Positions 42,767-51,645 of a stretch of 64,000 nucleotides of DNA are shown here, in pieces. Within the stretch, counting starts at the first letter, position 1. Every line of letters begins with the position of its first letter. Origin of the DNA: an uncultured Bacilli bacterium (lineage in GTDB: Bacteria; Bacillota_I; Bacilli_A; RF39; UBA660); the NCBI GenBank assembly GCA_910579455.1, contig CAJTUT010000001.1:204893-268892 (forward strand), written 5' to 3'. Position numbers and translations under genes: made by a program. The notes beneath the pieces are model-generated. The model had not been told where the DNA came from and did no database searches. It was given only the letters and a program-made list of their open reading frames with translations.

Positions 42767-43523
42767 AAGTATTACTCTCTTTTACTTCATTTATACTATG
42801 ATAACCAACTTTTTCTGTTTCTAAAGCTAGAGATATATCACCTGTTTTTTGAATTGTTCCATCTTTCATGATATGTACATAATCAGGCTTTAAATATTCT
42901 AGGATTCTCGGATAATGCGTAATAATGAGTACAGATGTATATTTATTTTCTTCTAAATATTCTTTGATATTATTACAGACGATTTTTAAACTATCCACGT
43001 CTAGACCTGAGTCTATTTCATCTAAAATAATCAAGCTTGGTTTTAACATTTTAATTTGTAAGATTTCATTTTTTTTCTTTTCTCCTCCAGAAAATCCCTT
43101 ATTCAATGATCTATGGATCATATCGATAGGAAAATTTAGTTTTTGGACAGAATCTTCTATTTCCTTTATAAACTCAAAATAATTAATACGATTTCCTGTT
43201 ACTTCCTGAGTAGCTGTTTTTATAAATTCACTATTACTAACCCCTTCCACCACTGTTGGATCTTGCATCGCTAAAAAGATTCCCTTTCTGGCTCTTTCAT
43301 CTACTCCTAGGGAAATAATAGACTCTTGATTAAAAAGTATATCGCCGTCTATCAACTCATATTTAGGGTGCCCCATAATAACTTTAGACAACGTTGATTT
43401 TCCCGTACCATTTGGTCCCATAATAGCGTGTATTTCTCCATCCTTTATAGTAAGAGAGAGTTGATCAATAATTTTTTTGTGATTATCTTTTGTATTTACT
43501 ATAATTTTCTTAATTTCTATCAT
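42759..43523 (-). CDS. sufC: SufC ATPase
   Basis: A 254-aa ABC-type ATPase of the Fe-S scaffold. Walker A GPNGTGKST (~35-43), the SufC Q-loop region FLAMQDPTVVEGVS, signature NKGFSGGEKKKNE and Walker B SLIILDEIDSGLDVD are clear. First gene of the suf operon; ribosome site AGGGAGTG. It drives conformational change in SufB-SufD. Confidence 0.97.
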   Translation of the reverse strand: MIEIKKIIVNTKDNHKKIIDQLSLTIKDGEIHAIMGPNGTGKSTLSKVIMGHPKYELIDGDILFNQESIISLGVDERARKGIFLAMQDPTVVEGVSNSEFIKTATQEVTGNRINYFEFIKEIEDSVQKLNFPIDMIHRSLNKGFSGGEKKKNEILQIKMLKPSLIILDEIDSGLDVDSLKIVCNNIKEYLEENKYTSVLIITHYPRILEYLKPDYVHIMKDGTIQKTGDISLALETEKVGYHSINEVKESNTYE

Positions 43524-43625
43524 CTATATCACTCCCTATTCTAAATTATATAATCCTTTTCATAAAAAAATTGTTGCTTTTTAAAACAATCATATTCTAT
43601 CATAAATTTTGTATTTTTAAAAGAT

Positions 43626-43651
43626 AAAAAAGAATACTGAAGTTGTATTCT
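43626..43651 (-). terminator. Terminator of the 552-aa gene
   Basis: AGAATAC (43631-43637) pairs with GTATTCT (43645-43651). The minus strand is followed by a T-run. Confidence 0.7.
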
Positions 43652-43655
43652 AATA

Positions 43656-45314
43656 TTATGCAGCTTTTGATTTTTGATAAGATTGTTTTATATCATTAAA
43701 GCTAATACTTTCCCTATTTTGGTCCTTCATAGGATAAGAATTATTATTGATATCTGGAATATGATTTTTATAATTTCCATTTAAATAGTTATCAATATTT
43801 AAAGTAGGAGATTCTTCTGTATCAATGTCTATAAGAGACTCTTCTTCAACCGGTTGAATCAGAACACCTGCTTCTTCTACTGCATGAGAAAGTGCATGCA
43901 ATCCAGCTACTTGGTGTCTTAATGCTCTATTTTGTTCTTCTAGGCTTTGCATAATGCTATTTTGTTGGGATATCGTACCTTTTAACTGTAAATTTTGCCT
44001 TTCAAGGTTAATTGACTTAGTTCTATACTCATTCATTTGATGTCGCAAAGACTGTATTTCTTGTTGTTGGGAGTAGCTTTCCTCTCTCAATATAGCAATG
44101 TTGGCATCTTTTGCCTCTCCTTCCCCTCGTTCCTTATCAAGAGCTGCCCGATATTCTCTAATCATCTGAAATTGTTTTTTTATAGTCGTTGTTGCATCAG
44201 CAACGATAGGAGTGGCAATCTCTTCATCAGTTAAGCTATAAGGTTCTGATGATGCTACACTAGTTGGTTTCTTCTTTATTTCTTCTTCATAAGAAGGCAC
44301 ATCATCTTGATCTTCTAGCTCATCCTCTTGATTTTCTTCTATTTCCTCCTGGTCTAAACTAGAATCATCATATTCTTCCATTATCATATCTGAATCATTA
44401 AAATCATCTTTAGATGGCTCTGGATCAGTTGGTTCATTTTCTACAATATTGAGCATCACTTCTGAATTTACTTCTTTTGGAGTATTTTCACTTTCTAGGT
44501 CTACTGTTTGTTTATCTGAAATTTTAGACTCACTAGAATCATCTAATGAATTCACAATTGGTGGAGCTTCCTCTTCCTTCATACTCTGAATTGGAATATC
44601 AACATTCGGTGTTATAGAAGAAGTCTCCCCACCTGATATATTTTCCTCTTCTGGCAAAGAGTTTACAATTGGTGGCTCTGAAGTCTGTGTTTCTACATTC
44701 TTACTTAATTGTTCTTCTGCTCCTTGAATTGTGTTATTCTGAGATTGTACCAACTGATCTGGATTGAATTTCATAATAGTAGCCCCTACCATATTGGTAG
44801 CAAGGTAATAATCACCATTATTTTCACCAATAAAACTAAAATAATTATTAGCAATATTCACTCCGTCCATTGTATATATAGCTGCCTCTGAAAATTGGTT
44901 ATCAAAAATAAAGTCACCATTCATCCCCATGATGTCTTTGACTTGTTTTTTGATTGTCGCAGCATTCTGAGCAAGGGTTTGAGCGGCAAATGGATCTGAT
45001 TTATTTTTTAGGGCTTCTACAACAGATGGTGTAGAAGGGACATTTTTTTCAACTAGCAACAATTGACTTTTAAGTGGTTTAATTGTTTTGTTCTCAAATG
45101 GGATCAATATTTTACCATCTTTATTAATTACACCAAGTGAGGTAAAAGGGGTATGACCTAAAGCTTCTTGATAATTAGTAGTAGCAAGTATATTTCCATT
45201 TTCTAAATTATAGTTTTCAACAAAGTAATACATGGTATTTGGATCGACTTTTCCATAAATAAATTCTTTTGGAGGGAAGCCAGGTTCATTTGTCATGCCT
45301 TTTAATATTTCCAT
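43656..45314 (-). CDS. Unknown 552-aa protein with acidic linker and coiled coil
   Basis: The N-terminal ~200 residues form a folded domain I do not recognise (opening EILKGMTNEPGFPPKEFIYG). An acidic, Glu/Asp/Ser-rich linker (~215-345) follows, then a coiled coil (~370-470, EESYSQQQEIQSLRHQMNEY), then a polar tail. No signal peptide or membrane span. The style (folded head, long acidic linker, coil) suggests a scaffold or cell-organisation protein. It stands alone between suf and a divergent gene. Confidence 0.6.
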   Translation of the reverse strand: MEILKGMTNEPGFPPKEFIYGKVDPNTMYYFVENYNLENGNILATTNYQEALGHTPFTSLGVINKDGKILIPFENKTIKPLKSQLLLVEKNVPSTPSVVEALKNKSDPFAAQTLAQNAATIKKQVKDIMGMNGDFIFDNQFSEAAIYTMDGVNIANNYFSFIGENNGDYYLATNMVGATIMKFNPDQLVQSQNNTIQGAEEQLSKNVETQTSEPPIVNSLPEEENISGGETSSITPNVDIPIQSMKEEEAPPIVNSLDDSSESKISDKQTVDLESENTPKEVNSEVMLNIVENEPTDPEPSKDDFNDSDMIMEEYDDSSLDQEEIEENQEDELEDQDDVPSYEEEIKKKPTSVASSEPYSLTDEEIATPIVADATTTIKKQFQMIREYRAALDKERGEGEAKDANIAILREESYSQQQEIQSLRHQMNEYRTKSINLERQNLQLKGTISQQNSIMQSLEEQNRALRHQVAGLHALSHAVEEAGVLIQPVEEESLIDIDTEESPTLNIDNYLNGNYKNHIPDINNNSYPMKDQNRESISFNDIKQSYQKSKAA

Positions 45315-45447
45315 TTTATCACCACCTTTAACTTTGCCTATTATATAATGTATAATATCATAGTTTTTTTAAATAAACAATATTTTTGAATAAATTATTA
45401 TAAATATACCCATAATATAGGTGAATACTTGCTGTGTTCATATCCAG

Positions 45448-45478
45448 GCAACCAATAAAGGTTGCTTTTATTTTATTA
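45448..45478 (+). terminator. Intrinsic terminator with no coding gene before it
   Basis: GCAACC (45448-45453) pairs with GGTTGC (45460-45465) and is followed by TTTTATTTTATT. The nearest gene upstream on this strand is thousands of bases away. It may end a small RNA or act as an attenuator for the gene at 45506. Confidence 0.6.
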
Positions 45479-45505
45479 TTTCGCTAAAATAAAATTGGTG
45501 GTATT

Positions 45506-46258
45506 ATGAGTAAAAATAGATTAATGCTAGAAATGTCAATCTTTGCCATTCTTTTATTTATAGCATGTTCCTTTCTTGTTATTAACGAGAGAAAAAATGA
45601 ATATTTAATACCAAACATTGATCAAAAATTAAAAGAATATATAAAAGAAGAATATCCAAAACTTACAAATGAGATTAGCATTCATAAAACGGTATATAAT
45701 AAAAAGAAAGCAACCTTTTTTATGAGAGTTGAGAATAAAAATAATAAAAACTTATATTTTATAGTCAGCTATAAAGATAAAAAAATCACTTCTAGCTATA
45801 AAATAGATTATTTAGAGGGAAAAACTTTGCTTTCTAGTCTAGAAAAGGAGTTAGAAAATCAATTAAATAAAAAGATGGATTACAATATTACTATTCATTT
45901 TACTAAAAAACTAAATGAATATAACTCTCCTATTTATGATAGGCTTATTTCTAATGATTACATTCAAGAATTAAATATTTACAATGTTAAGGTTGAATTG
46001 GAATCTGATGATTTCAAAGTAAATTCTTTAATCGCCTCTATTGGTGATTTCTATAATTCTATTAATCATGAAAACTATCACCCTAACTATTATCAATTTA
46101 GAATCATCCATTCTAAAAATATCACTCAAGAAATAAAAATAGAGTTTTTAGATAGTAGGTTAATTACATATAATCTAGAGGAAATCATAGAGGGAATTAT
46201 ACAAAAAAATCCCTCTATTGACTCTAAATTTAATATAAAACATGAATATACAGAATAG
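45506..46258 (+). CDS. Membrane-anchored protein of unknown family
   Basis: A 250-aa protein with one N-terminal span (residues ~9-25, EMSIFAILLFIACSFLVINE). An outside domain of repeated strand-helix units follows (YFIVSYKDKKITSSYKIDYL and YYQFRIIHSKNITQEIKIEF). It starts after a GGTGGTATT site. It overlaps the region of the HIT gene's ribosome site, so the two are one transcript. Family not recognised. Confidence 0.6.
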   Translation: MSKNRLMLEMSIFAILLFIACSFLVINERKNEYLIPNIDQKLKEYIKEEYPKLTNEISIHKTVYNKKKATFFMRVENKNNKNLYFIVSYKDKKITSSYKIDYLEGKTLLSSLEKELENQLNKKMDYNITIHFTKKLNEYNSPIYDRLISNDYIQELNIYNVKVELESDDFKVNSLIASIGDFYNSINHENYHPNYYQFRIIHSKNITQEIKIEFLDSRLITYNLEEIIEGIIQKNPSIDSKFNIKHEYTE

Positions 46259-46268
46259 GAGGAGTATT

Positions 46269-46667
46269 ATGAAAGACTGTATTTTTTGTAAAATTATAAA
46301 AGGAGAAATCCCCTCATCAAAGATTTATGAGGATGAAAAAATTTTCGTTTTTTTGGATGTAAATCCATCAACAAATGGTCATATGCTGATAATCCCTAAA
46401 GAGCATTATCAGGATTTATTTAGTATTGACGAAAATCTTATTATTCATGCTGTTAAAATAATTAAAGAAAAATTATACCCTTTAATGAGGGAGAGGCTTC
46501 ATTGTGATGGTTTAACAATTAGTCAAAATAATGGTTTTGGGCAGGAAGTTAAACATTACCATATCCACGTTATACCAAGATATCAAAATGATCAAAGCAA
46601 TATTACTTATAATCAAGATATTATTTTACCTATAGATCAAGTGTATTCTATCTTAAAAAGAAAGTAA
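46269..46667 (+). CDS. HIT-family protein
   Basis: A 132-aa histidine-triad hydrolase. The start at 46269 follows AGGAGGAG; an earlier in-frame ATG at 46242 lacks a site. CIFCKIIKGEIPSSKIYEDE gives the zinc-type start (CxxC), and HYHIHVIPRY holds the H-x-H-x-H active site. It should hydrolyse nucleoside phosphoramidate-type bonds. It converges with the gene on the other strand with a 20-base overlap. Confidence 0.95.
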   Translation: MKDCIFCKIIKGEIPSSKIYEDEKIFVFLDVNPSTNGHMLIIPKEHYQDLFSIDENLIIHAVKIIKEKLYPLMRERLHCDGLTISQNNGFGQEVKHYHIHVIPRYQNDQSNITYNQDIILPIDQVYSILKRK

Positions 46668-47160
46668 ATACTAAATCGATGGAAAATGTTATTAATACCA
46701 AGTAAGTTATAATACCTGGTACTTTTTCTATTATTTTATCAATTATCGGTTTTATGAGATAGATAACTACTATAGACATAACACCCCATAATAAAGCCAT
46801 TTCTAGAGAAATATAAGGTCCTATATGAAATTTCATATCACGATAATCCCAGAATATCTTATGAAATACTTTCTCAATTAAAAGTCCTCCCAATAATTCT
46901 GCAATGGTTAAAATAATTGCAGATAGCAAAAATACTAAAAATAATTTCAACCACCTAGGAACTGTAATCCGATTAAAAACAAACCTCATAATCATGATAA
47001 TAAAAATGCAACCAATTCCATAAACTGGAATCCAAGGTCCATACATAATACCATTATTCATTCCCTTAAAAAGAAAGAATTTCAGACTAGTTTCTATTAT
47101 AAATCCAATCATAGAATAAATTAAAAAAGAATTTATATAATATCTTATTTTCTTATCCAT
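46648..47160 (-). CDS. CmpB-type putative ABC-transporter membrane protein (PF06541-like)
   Basis: A 170-aa protein with four to five membrane spans. The start at 47160 follows TAGGTGATAAA. MYGPWIPVYGIGCIFIIMIM and FWDYRDMKFHIGPYISLEMA (aromatic W-D-Y then conserved G..S motif) match the family annotated as putative ABC-transporter type IV. No transport partner is nearby. The real function is unknown. Confidence 0.8.
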   Translation of the reverse strand: MDKKIRYYINSFLIYSMIGFIIETSLKFFLFKGMNNGIMYGPWIPVYGIGCIFIIMIMRFVFNRITVPRWLKLFLVFLLSAIILTIAELLGGLLIEKVFHKIFWDYRDMKFHIGPYISLEMALLWGVMSIVVIYLIKPIIDKIIEKVPGIITYLVLITFSIDLVFTFFLR

Positions 47161-47189
47161 TTTATCACCTACTATTAATATGCACAAAA

Positions 47190-47211
47190 AAAAGAGAATT
47201 ATCTCTTTTTT
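47190..47211 (-). terminator. Terminator of the micro-protein pair
   Basis: AAAAAGAGA and TCTCTTTTT pair around a short loop; a T-run follows on the minus strand right after the stop at 47210. Confidence 0.6.
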
Positions 47212-47317
47212 AGCAAGCAATACTGCTTCCTAATATAATAGCAAGTAAAATATATAATACTATTATAATTAAATAACCACATCTACCACGTGATGATGTA
47301 TTTTCTTGACAAGACAT
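47210..47317 (-). CDS. YjcZ-like micro-protein, 35 aa
   Basis: The ATG (minus strand, 47317) follows AAAGGAGGTGTCGT, and 35 codons end in TAA. The peptide starts MSCQENTSSRGRCGYL, followed by one hydrophobic helix (IIIVLYILLAIILGSSI) and a Cys. This matches the YjcZ / small sporulation-protein pattern of a short polar head, then I-V-L-(F/Y)-I-L-L-x-I-I. Such micro-proteins are made during sporulation and sit in membranes. Confidence 0.65.
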   Translation of the reverse strand: MSCQENTSSRGRCGYLIIIVLYILLAIILGSSIAC

Positions 47318-47331
47318 TTACGACACCTCCT

Positions 47332-47412
47332 TTAAATGTAAGCACCTAGAATAATAATTAAAAGAATAAATAATACTAATATGATTGCAGTTGATGAAAC
47401 ATAATTACCCAT
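47332..47412 (-). CDS. YjcZ-like micro-protein, 26 aa
   Basis: The ATG at 47412 follows AAAGGAGGAAAAA, and 26 codons end in TAA. The sequence is MGNYVSSTAIILVLFILLII followed by ILGAYI. The core I-I-L-V-L-F-I-L-L-I-I is nearly the YjcZ consensus. It lies upstream of, and in line with, the 35-aa paralogue. Confidence 0.7.
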   Translation of the reverse strand: MGNYVSSTAIILVLFILLIIILGAYI

Positions 47413-47512
47413 ATTTTTTCCTCCTTTTTTATGGTATTCACATTATTTTATGGTAAAAGTACAATTTGTGTGATTACATCTATCTATTTTTATAAAATAT
47501 TTTATAATTCAA

Positions 47513-47541
47513 TTGCACATTAATCTTTTTTTTGCTATTAT
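47513..47541 (+). promoter_or_regulatory. Promoter of prsA
   Basis: TTGCAC at 47513-47518, a 17-base spacer, and TATTAT at 47536-47541. Confidence 0.55.
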
Positions 47542-47566
47542 AAATAATTGATAGGAGGAAAGTAAT

Positions 47567-48586
47567 ATGAGGAAAAAGGCATTCATTTATTTTAGTATTT
47601 TATTAGTGGGATGTTTATCCCTAACAGGATGTGGAAAAAATGCGGAATTAAAGGTTGGAAAACAAACTGCTGTCGCAGTCAAAAATGGAAAAATCACTGC
47701 TGATCATTTGTATCAAGAGTTAAAAAAAGATTCTATTGAAAAGTTAATCAATATGATTGATCACAAACTATTTGACAAAGAATATCCAAGTGATGACAAT
47801 GAAAAAAAATCTATTGATGAGCAAATAGAACAAATCAGATCTTACTACAAGGATGATGAATCTAGTTATTTATCGGCAATAAAAACCTATTTTGGAGTAG
47901 AAAGTGAGAAAGAATTAAAAGAAACATTATCCCTTGAATATAAAAGAGGGGTAGCTGTGGATGATTATTTACAAAATACTATCAAGGATGATGAAATCCA
48001 AAAATACTATGATAATAATGTTTTTGGAGATATTAAAGCCAGCCATATTTTAATTTCTATTGATACCAAGGAAGGTATGAGTGAAGAAGAAAAAAACAAA
48101 GCTAAAGAAAAATCACTTAAAGAAGCTAAAAAAGTAATCAAAGAACTAGAAGAAGGTAAGGAGTTTAATTCTCTTGTTAAAAAGTACTCTGATGATGATG
48201 CTACTAAAAATAAAAAGGGTGATTTAGGATATTTTAATAGCGATGATATGGATGCAAATTTTTGGAATGCAGCGTTACAACTTAAAAAGGGAAAATACAC
48301 TACTGAACCAGTAGAATCTTCTTATGGTTATCATATCATTTTAAAAACAGGAGAAAAGAAAAAGAAAAGTTTGAAAAGTGCTAAAAAAGAAATTAAGAAA
48401 ACTCTAGCTAAGGAAAAATTAACAAGTGATCAATCTTTATATTATGAGTCATTAGTTGCTATTAGAGAGAAAAATAAAATTACTTTCGGTGATAGCGAAT
48501 TGAAAAAAATGTATAAGGATCATATGGATAAACTAATCAAAAATGCAAAGCAAAATACTAATAATACCTCAACTAATAACCAATAA
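47567..48586 (+). CDS. prsA: PrsA-type foldase lipoprotein (parvulin PPIase)
   Basis: A 339-aa protein. The lipoprotein signal ends LLVGCLSLTGC, with lipidation at the Cys of LTGC (residue 22). A helical N-domain comes first, then the parvulin domain, residues ~160-265: SHILISIDTKEGMSEEEKNK, GDLGYFNSDDM, ESSYGYHIIL. A charged C-domain ends with an Asn/Thr-rich tail. It helps exported proteins fold outside the membrane. The ribosome site is AGGAGGAAAG. Confidence 0.94.
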   Translation: MRKKAFIYFSILLVGCLSLTGCGKNAELKVGKQTAVAVKNGKITADHLYQELKKDSIEKLINMIDHKLFDKEYPSDDNEKKSIDEQIEQIRSYYKDDESSYLSAIKTYFGVESEKELKETLSLEYKRGVAVDDYLQNTIKDDEIQKYYDNNVFGDIKASHILISIDTKEGMSEEEKNKAKEKSLKEAKKVIKELEEGKEFNSLVKKYSDDDATKNKKGDLGYFNSDDMDANFWNAALQLKKGKYTTEPVESSYGYHIILKTGEKKKKSLKSAKKEIKKTLAKEKLTSDQSLYYESLVAIREKNKITFGDSELKKMYKDHMDKLIKNAKQNTNNTSTNNQ

Positions 48587-48592
48587 TAAGTA

Positions 48593-48623
48593 AAAACAGG
48601 AAATGAATTTTATTTCCTGTTTT
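48593..48623. terminator. Bidirectional terminator between prsA and recX
   Basis: AAAACAGGAAAT (48593-48604) and ATTTCCTGTTTT (48612-48623) form a perfect 12-bp stem serving both convergent genes. Confidence 0.9.
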
Positions 48624-49374
48624 ATAATGTATCACTTTCTGTACGAAAACCTTTTTGTAGCATTTTTTGACGTATTTTAATCTTTAATTCTTCTCCACTA
48701 TACTTTCTACTTAATTTTTTATATAACTTTTCATATTCCCTATTCTCTATTTCTTTATCCTCTAAAAAGGTAGATTCATCCATTACTGTATTAATCTCTT
48801 TTTTAGAAAAACCTTGTGATATCAAATCTGTAATTATTTTTCTTTGTAACATTTGAATACTTTTATTTCGATTGGATTTTATCATTCTATTCACTATTTT
48901 TCTAATCTTCTCTAATTGAGTATCTTCATTATATTCCTCTAATATCTGCTGTACTATATTAACATCTATTCCCTTTTTTAATAAATCATTCTTAATTTTG
49001 AGGGGACCATTAGAAGTTGTAATTAATTTATGGTTTAAAATACTTTTTGCATATAATAAATCATTTAGGTATCCCTGTTGCTCCAATTTTTTTAAAGCAT
49101 TCTCTATATCATTTTTTCTATATTCCTTTGCCAATAAATAATCAGTTACTTCCTTTTTACTTCTAGGTTTTACTTTCAAATATTTTAAGGCACTATAATA
49201 TGTATCCAATCTCTTATCAAATTTTAAAATTTCTGTCAGATTTTTCTTAATATTTTTTGTAAGCAATAAATTAAATTTTAATATTGTGTCTTCATATAAC
49301 TCAATTGTTTGATCATATTCCATAATCAATTCATATTTTCCATTTTTTAATTTTTTATATTTCTCTATTTTCAT
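48622..49374 (-). CDS. recX: Recombination regulator RecX
   Basis: A 250-aa helical-repeat protein. The RecX blocks YYSALKYLKVKPRSKKEVTD, LEQQGYLNDLLYAKSILNHK and a third repeat near the C-terminus (GFSKKEINTVM) are visible. It modulates RecA filaments. No recA is in the window. Confidence 0.9.
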   Translation of the reverse strand: MKIEKYKKLKNGKYELIMEYDQTIELYEDTILKFNLLLTKNIKKNLTEILKFDKRLDTYYSALKYLKVKPRSKKEVTDYLLAKEYRKNDIENALKKLEQQGYLNDLLYAKSILNHKLITTSNGPLKIKNDLLKKGIDVNIVQQILEEYNEDTQLEKIRKIVNRMIKSNRNKSIQMLQRKIITDLISQGFSKKEINTVMDESTFLEDKEIENREYEKLYKKLSRKYSGEELKIKIRQKMLQKGFRTESDTL

Positions 49375-49487
49375 CTGATCACCTATAAATAAAATCCTCC
49401 TTTACAAGTTTCAAAATTTAAACTTCTAATTATCAAGTTATCTCGAAATTATATTATCATACATATGTTCTTATGTCAATCAAAAAA

Positions 49488-49520
49488 ATAAGAGAAAATA
49501 TTTATTCACTTTCTCTTATT
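49488..49520 (-). terminator. Terminator of rpoZ
   Basis: AATAAGAGAAA pairs with TTTCTCTTATT, overlapping the last rpoZ codons, with a T-run on the minus strand. Confidence 0.65.
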
Positions 49521-49705
49521 TTTAGAAGTCCTTCTGTAACTTCCTCTAATGCCCTACCAATATTTTTCTGACTCTTATATGAACTTTCTGACATCTGCAA
49601 GTACTCTGTTTTGGAGATTTCCTTACTACGTCTAGCTGCGATATGAACTAACTCATATTTTGATTCAACAATATTTAGTAGTTTGTCAATAGACGGATAA
49701 ATCAT
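49502..49705 (-). CDS. rpoZ: RNA polymerase omega subunit
   Basis: A 67-aa protein. The start at 49705 follows AGGGAGTG; the longer in-frame start is not supported. MIYPSIDKLLNIVESKYELV and HIAARRSKEI are the omega signature, and IGRALEEVTEGLLKI is the C-terminal helix. It helps RNA polymerase assemble. Its usual neighbours (gmk, priA) are absent. Confidence 0.9.
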   Translation of the reverse strand: MIYPSIDKLLNIVESKYELVHIAARRSKEISKTEYLQMSESSYKSQKNIGRALEEVTEGLLKIRESE

Positions 49706-49802
49706 CGCATCACACTCCCTATTATAAGAATAAATTAACACTGTAAATAAATCAAGTTATGCGATGCAATTAGACATTTTTTTACAATTATAAAAATGTA
49801 AA

Positions 49803-50138
49803 TTATCTAAAATTACAGCAAGAACCACATTGTACATTAGTAACAGTGTTTTCTTCACTACATGAATACTCTGGTCTATATGTATGTTTATAAACATGAT
49901 GATTAATGATTCTTGTTTTGATTGGACATACATGTGGAACCTCATGTACAATTGTTCTATGTACACATTTTACTTGTGGAGCTTCTGAAATTGGATTACA
50001 GCAGCTTCCTCCACTTACTTGAGAGTCCATTTGATTGTTTGACATCATATTAATATCAACGTTCATCTCTTGATCTACAGTATTATTATTACCTGTAATA
50101 GTAGAATTCATATCGAATTCCATTGGTCTTTTAAACAT
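49803..50138 (-). CDS. CotD-like spore coat protein
   Basis: A 111-aa protein. The N-terminal half is Asn/Met-rich; the C-terminal half has the Cys/His pattern of inner coat protein CotD: VKCVHRTIVHEVPHVCPIKT, then INHHVYKHTYRPEYSC and VTNVQCGSCC. Eight Cys and seven or more His in this layout suit cross-linking in the coat. The start follows an AGGAGGAAAG site. Control by a mother-cell sigma factor is expected; CATAATATA upstream fits a -10 of sigma-K type, but no clear -35 is seen. Confidence 0.82.
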   Translation of the reverse strand: MFKRPMEFDMNSTITGNNNTVDQEMNVDINMMSNNQMDSQVSGGSCCNPISEAPQVKCVHRTIVHEVPHVCPIKTRIINHHVYKHTYRPEYSCSEENTVTNVQCGSCCNFR

Positions 50139-50284
50139 ATATGCTTTCCTCCTATCTGTTTTATTCTATTCCCAATCATTTTTTTTGCATATATATTATG
50201 CCTATTTATAACACAATAACAAATAAAAAAGACACATACTTTTATAAAGAAAAGTTTTACTTGTATCTATTTAATCTCTATTCA

Positions 50285-51592
50285 TTAAAATGGCATTTTA
50301 AAATTTCCACTTGACATTTGTTTCATCATTTTCTTCATTTGGTCAAATTGGGTTAAGAGCTTATTGACCTCTTGGACTGAGGTCCCACTTCCTTTAGCGA
50401 TCCTAGTTTTTCTACTTGCTTTTATAATTTCTGGATTTCTCCTTTCTTTTGGAGTCATAGAAAGAACAATCGCTTCTACATGTGCCATCTGTTTTGGATC
50501 TATTTTAACGCTATTTAAGCCTATTTTTTTTGCACCTGGAATTAATTTTAATAAATTTTCAAGTGGTCCTAACTTCTTCATTTGCTTCATAGTAGATAAA
50601 AAATCTTCTAAATCAAATTTACCACTTTGCATTCTTTTAGCAGTTCTTTCTGCTTCTTTTTCATCAATTGCCTCTGTTGCTTTTTCTACCAATGAGACAA
50701 TGTCTCCCATTCCTAAAATTCTTCCTGCCATTCTCTCTGGATCAAAAGAATCGATTCCATCCATCTTTTCGCTAACACCAATAAATTTAATAGGGATATT
50801 AGTTAAATGTCTTACAGATAGGGCTACTCCACCTCTTGTGTCTCCATCTAATTTTGTTAATACGACCCCTGTTAATGGTAATTGTTCATGAAAACCAGTA
50901 ATCACATGAATAGCATCTTGCCCCATCATGGAATCAATTACTAATAAAATTTCTTCTGGTTTTATTTCATTCTTCATTTGATCTAGTTCCTGCATCAAAT
51001 CCTCATCTATATGAAGTCTTCCTGCAGTATCAATTAAGACGTAGTCATAACCGTTTTCCTTTGCATATTTAATACCATTACTAGCAATCTGAACTGGATT
51101 ATTTTTACCTTCGTCATATACCTCTATATTTAATTGCTTACCTATTTGTTTTAACTGATCAATAGCAGCAGGTCTATAGACGTCGCAAGCCACCAAAAGA
51201 GGCTTTTTACTGTGTTTTTTTCTAAGAAAATTTGCAAGTTTACCAATTGTGGTTGTTTTACCACTACCTTGAAGTCCTACCAACATTAAGGTAGCTGGAT
51301 TTCCTTTTAAATTAAGAGGCTCTTTTTCACCACCCAATAGTTCTGTAAGTTCATCCTGTACAATTTTAACAAACAAATCTCCTGGTTTAATACTTTTTTG
51401 TACTTCTTCTCCTAAGGCTTTTTCTTTTACAATAGAAGTAAACTCTTTAACAACCTTATAATTAACATCAGCTTCTAACAAGGCTAATCTAATCTCTCTC
51501 ATCATTTCAGAGATATTATCCTCTGTTATTTTTCCATATCCCTTAACTTTATGGATTACATTCTGTAATCTATCCCCTAAACTTTCAAACAT
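50285..51592 (-). CDS. ffh: Signal recognition particle GTPase
   Basis: A 435-aa SRP54-type GTPase. The N domain starts MFESLGDRLQNVIHKVKGYG. The G domain has GLQGSGKTT, DVYRPAAIDQL, DTAGRLHID and TKLDGDTRGG. The M domain from ~300 has the RNA-binding region ILSMTPKERRNP...RKTRIAKGSGTS and a short Met-rich end (QMKKMMKQMSSGN). It targets membrane proteins with FtsY. In Bacillus it follows ylxM directly; here three genes intervene. Confidence 0.97.
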   Translation of the reverse strand: MFESLGDRLQNVIHKVKGYGKITEDNISEMMREIRLALLEADVNYKVVKEFTSIVKEKALGEEVQKSIKPGDLFVKIVQDELTELLGGEKEPLNLKGNPATLMLVGLQGSGKTTTIGKLANFLRKKHSKKPLLVACDVYRPAAIDQLKQIGKQLNIEVYDEGKNNPVQIASNGIKYAKENGYDYVLIDTAGRLHIDEDLMQELDQMKNEIKPEEILLVIDSMMGQDAIHVITGFHEQLPLTGVVLTKLDGDTRGGVALSVRHLTNIPIKFIGVSEKMDGIDSFDPERMAGRILGMGDIVSLVEKATEAIDEKEAERTAKRMQSGKFDLEDFLSTMKQMKKLGPLENLLKLIPGAKKIGLNSVKIDPKQMAHVEAIVLSMTPKERRNPEIIKASRKTRIAKGSGTSVQEVNKLLTQFDQMKKMMKQMSSGNFKMPF

Positions 51593-51618
51593 TTTATCAC
51601 CTATAAAATATTATACAA

Positions 51619-51645
51619 TAAAAAAACTAGATAAACTAGTTTTTT
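51619..51645 (-). terminator. Terminator of the HerA-type ATPase gene
   Basis: AAAACTAG and CTAGTTTT pair around ATAAA, with T-runs on both strands, between the HerA-type stop and the ffh start. Confidence 0.75.

Noticed and set aside
50364..50891. 175-codon plus-strand frame opposite ffh
   Set aside because: It is a shadow of a conserved GTPase gene and has no ribosome site.
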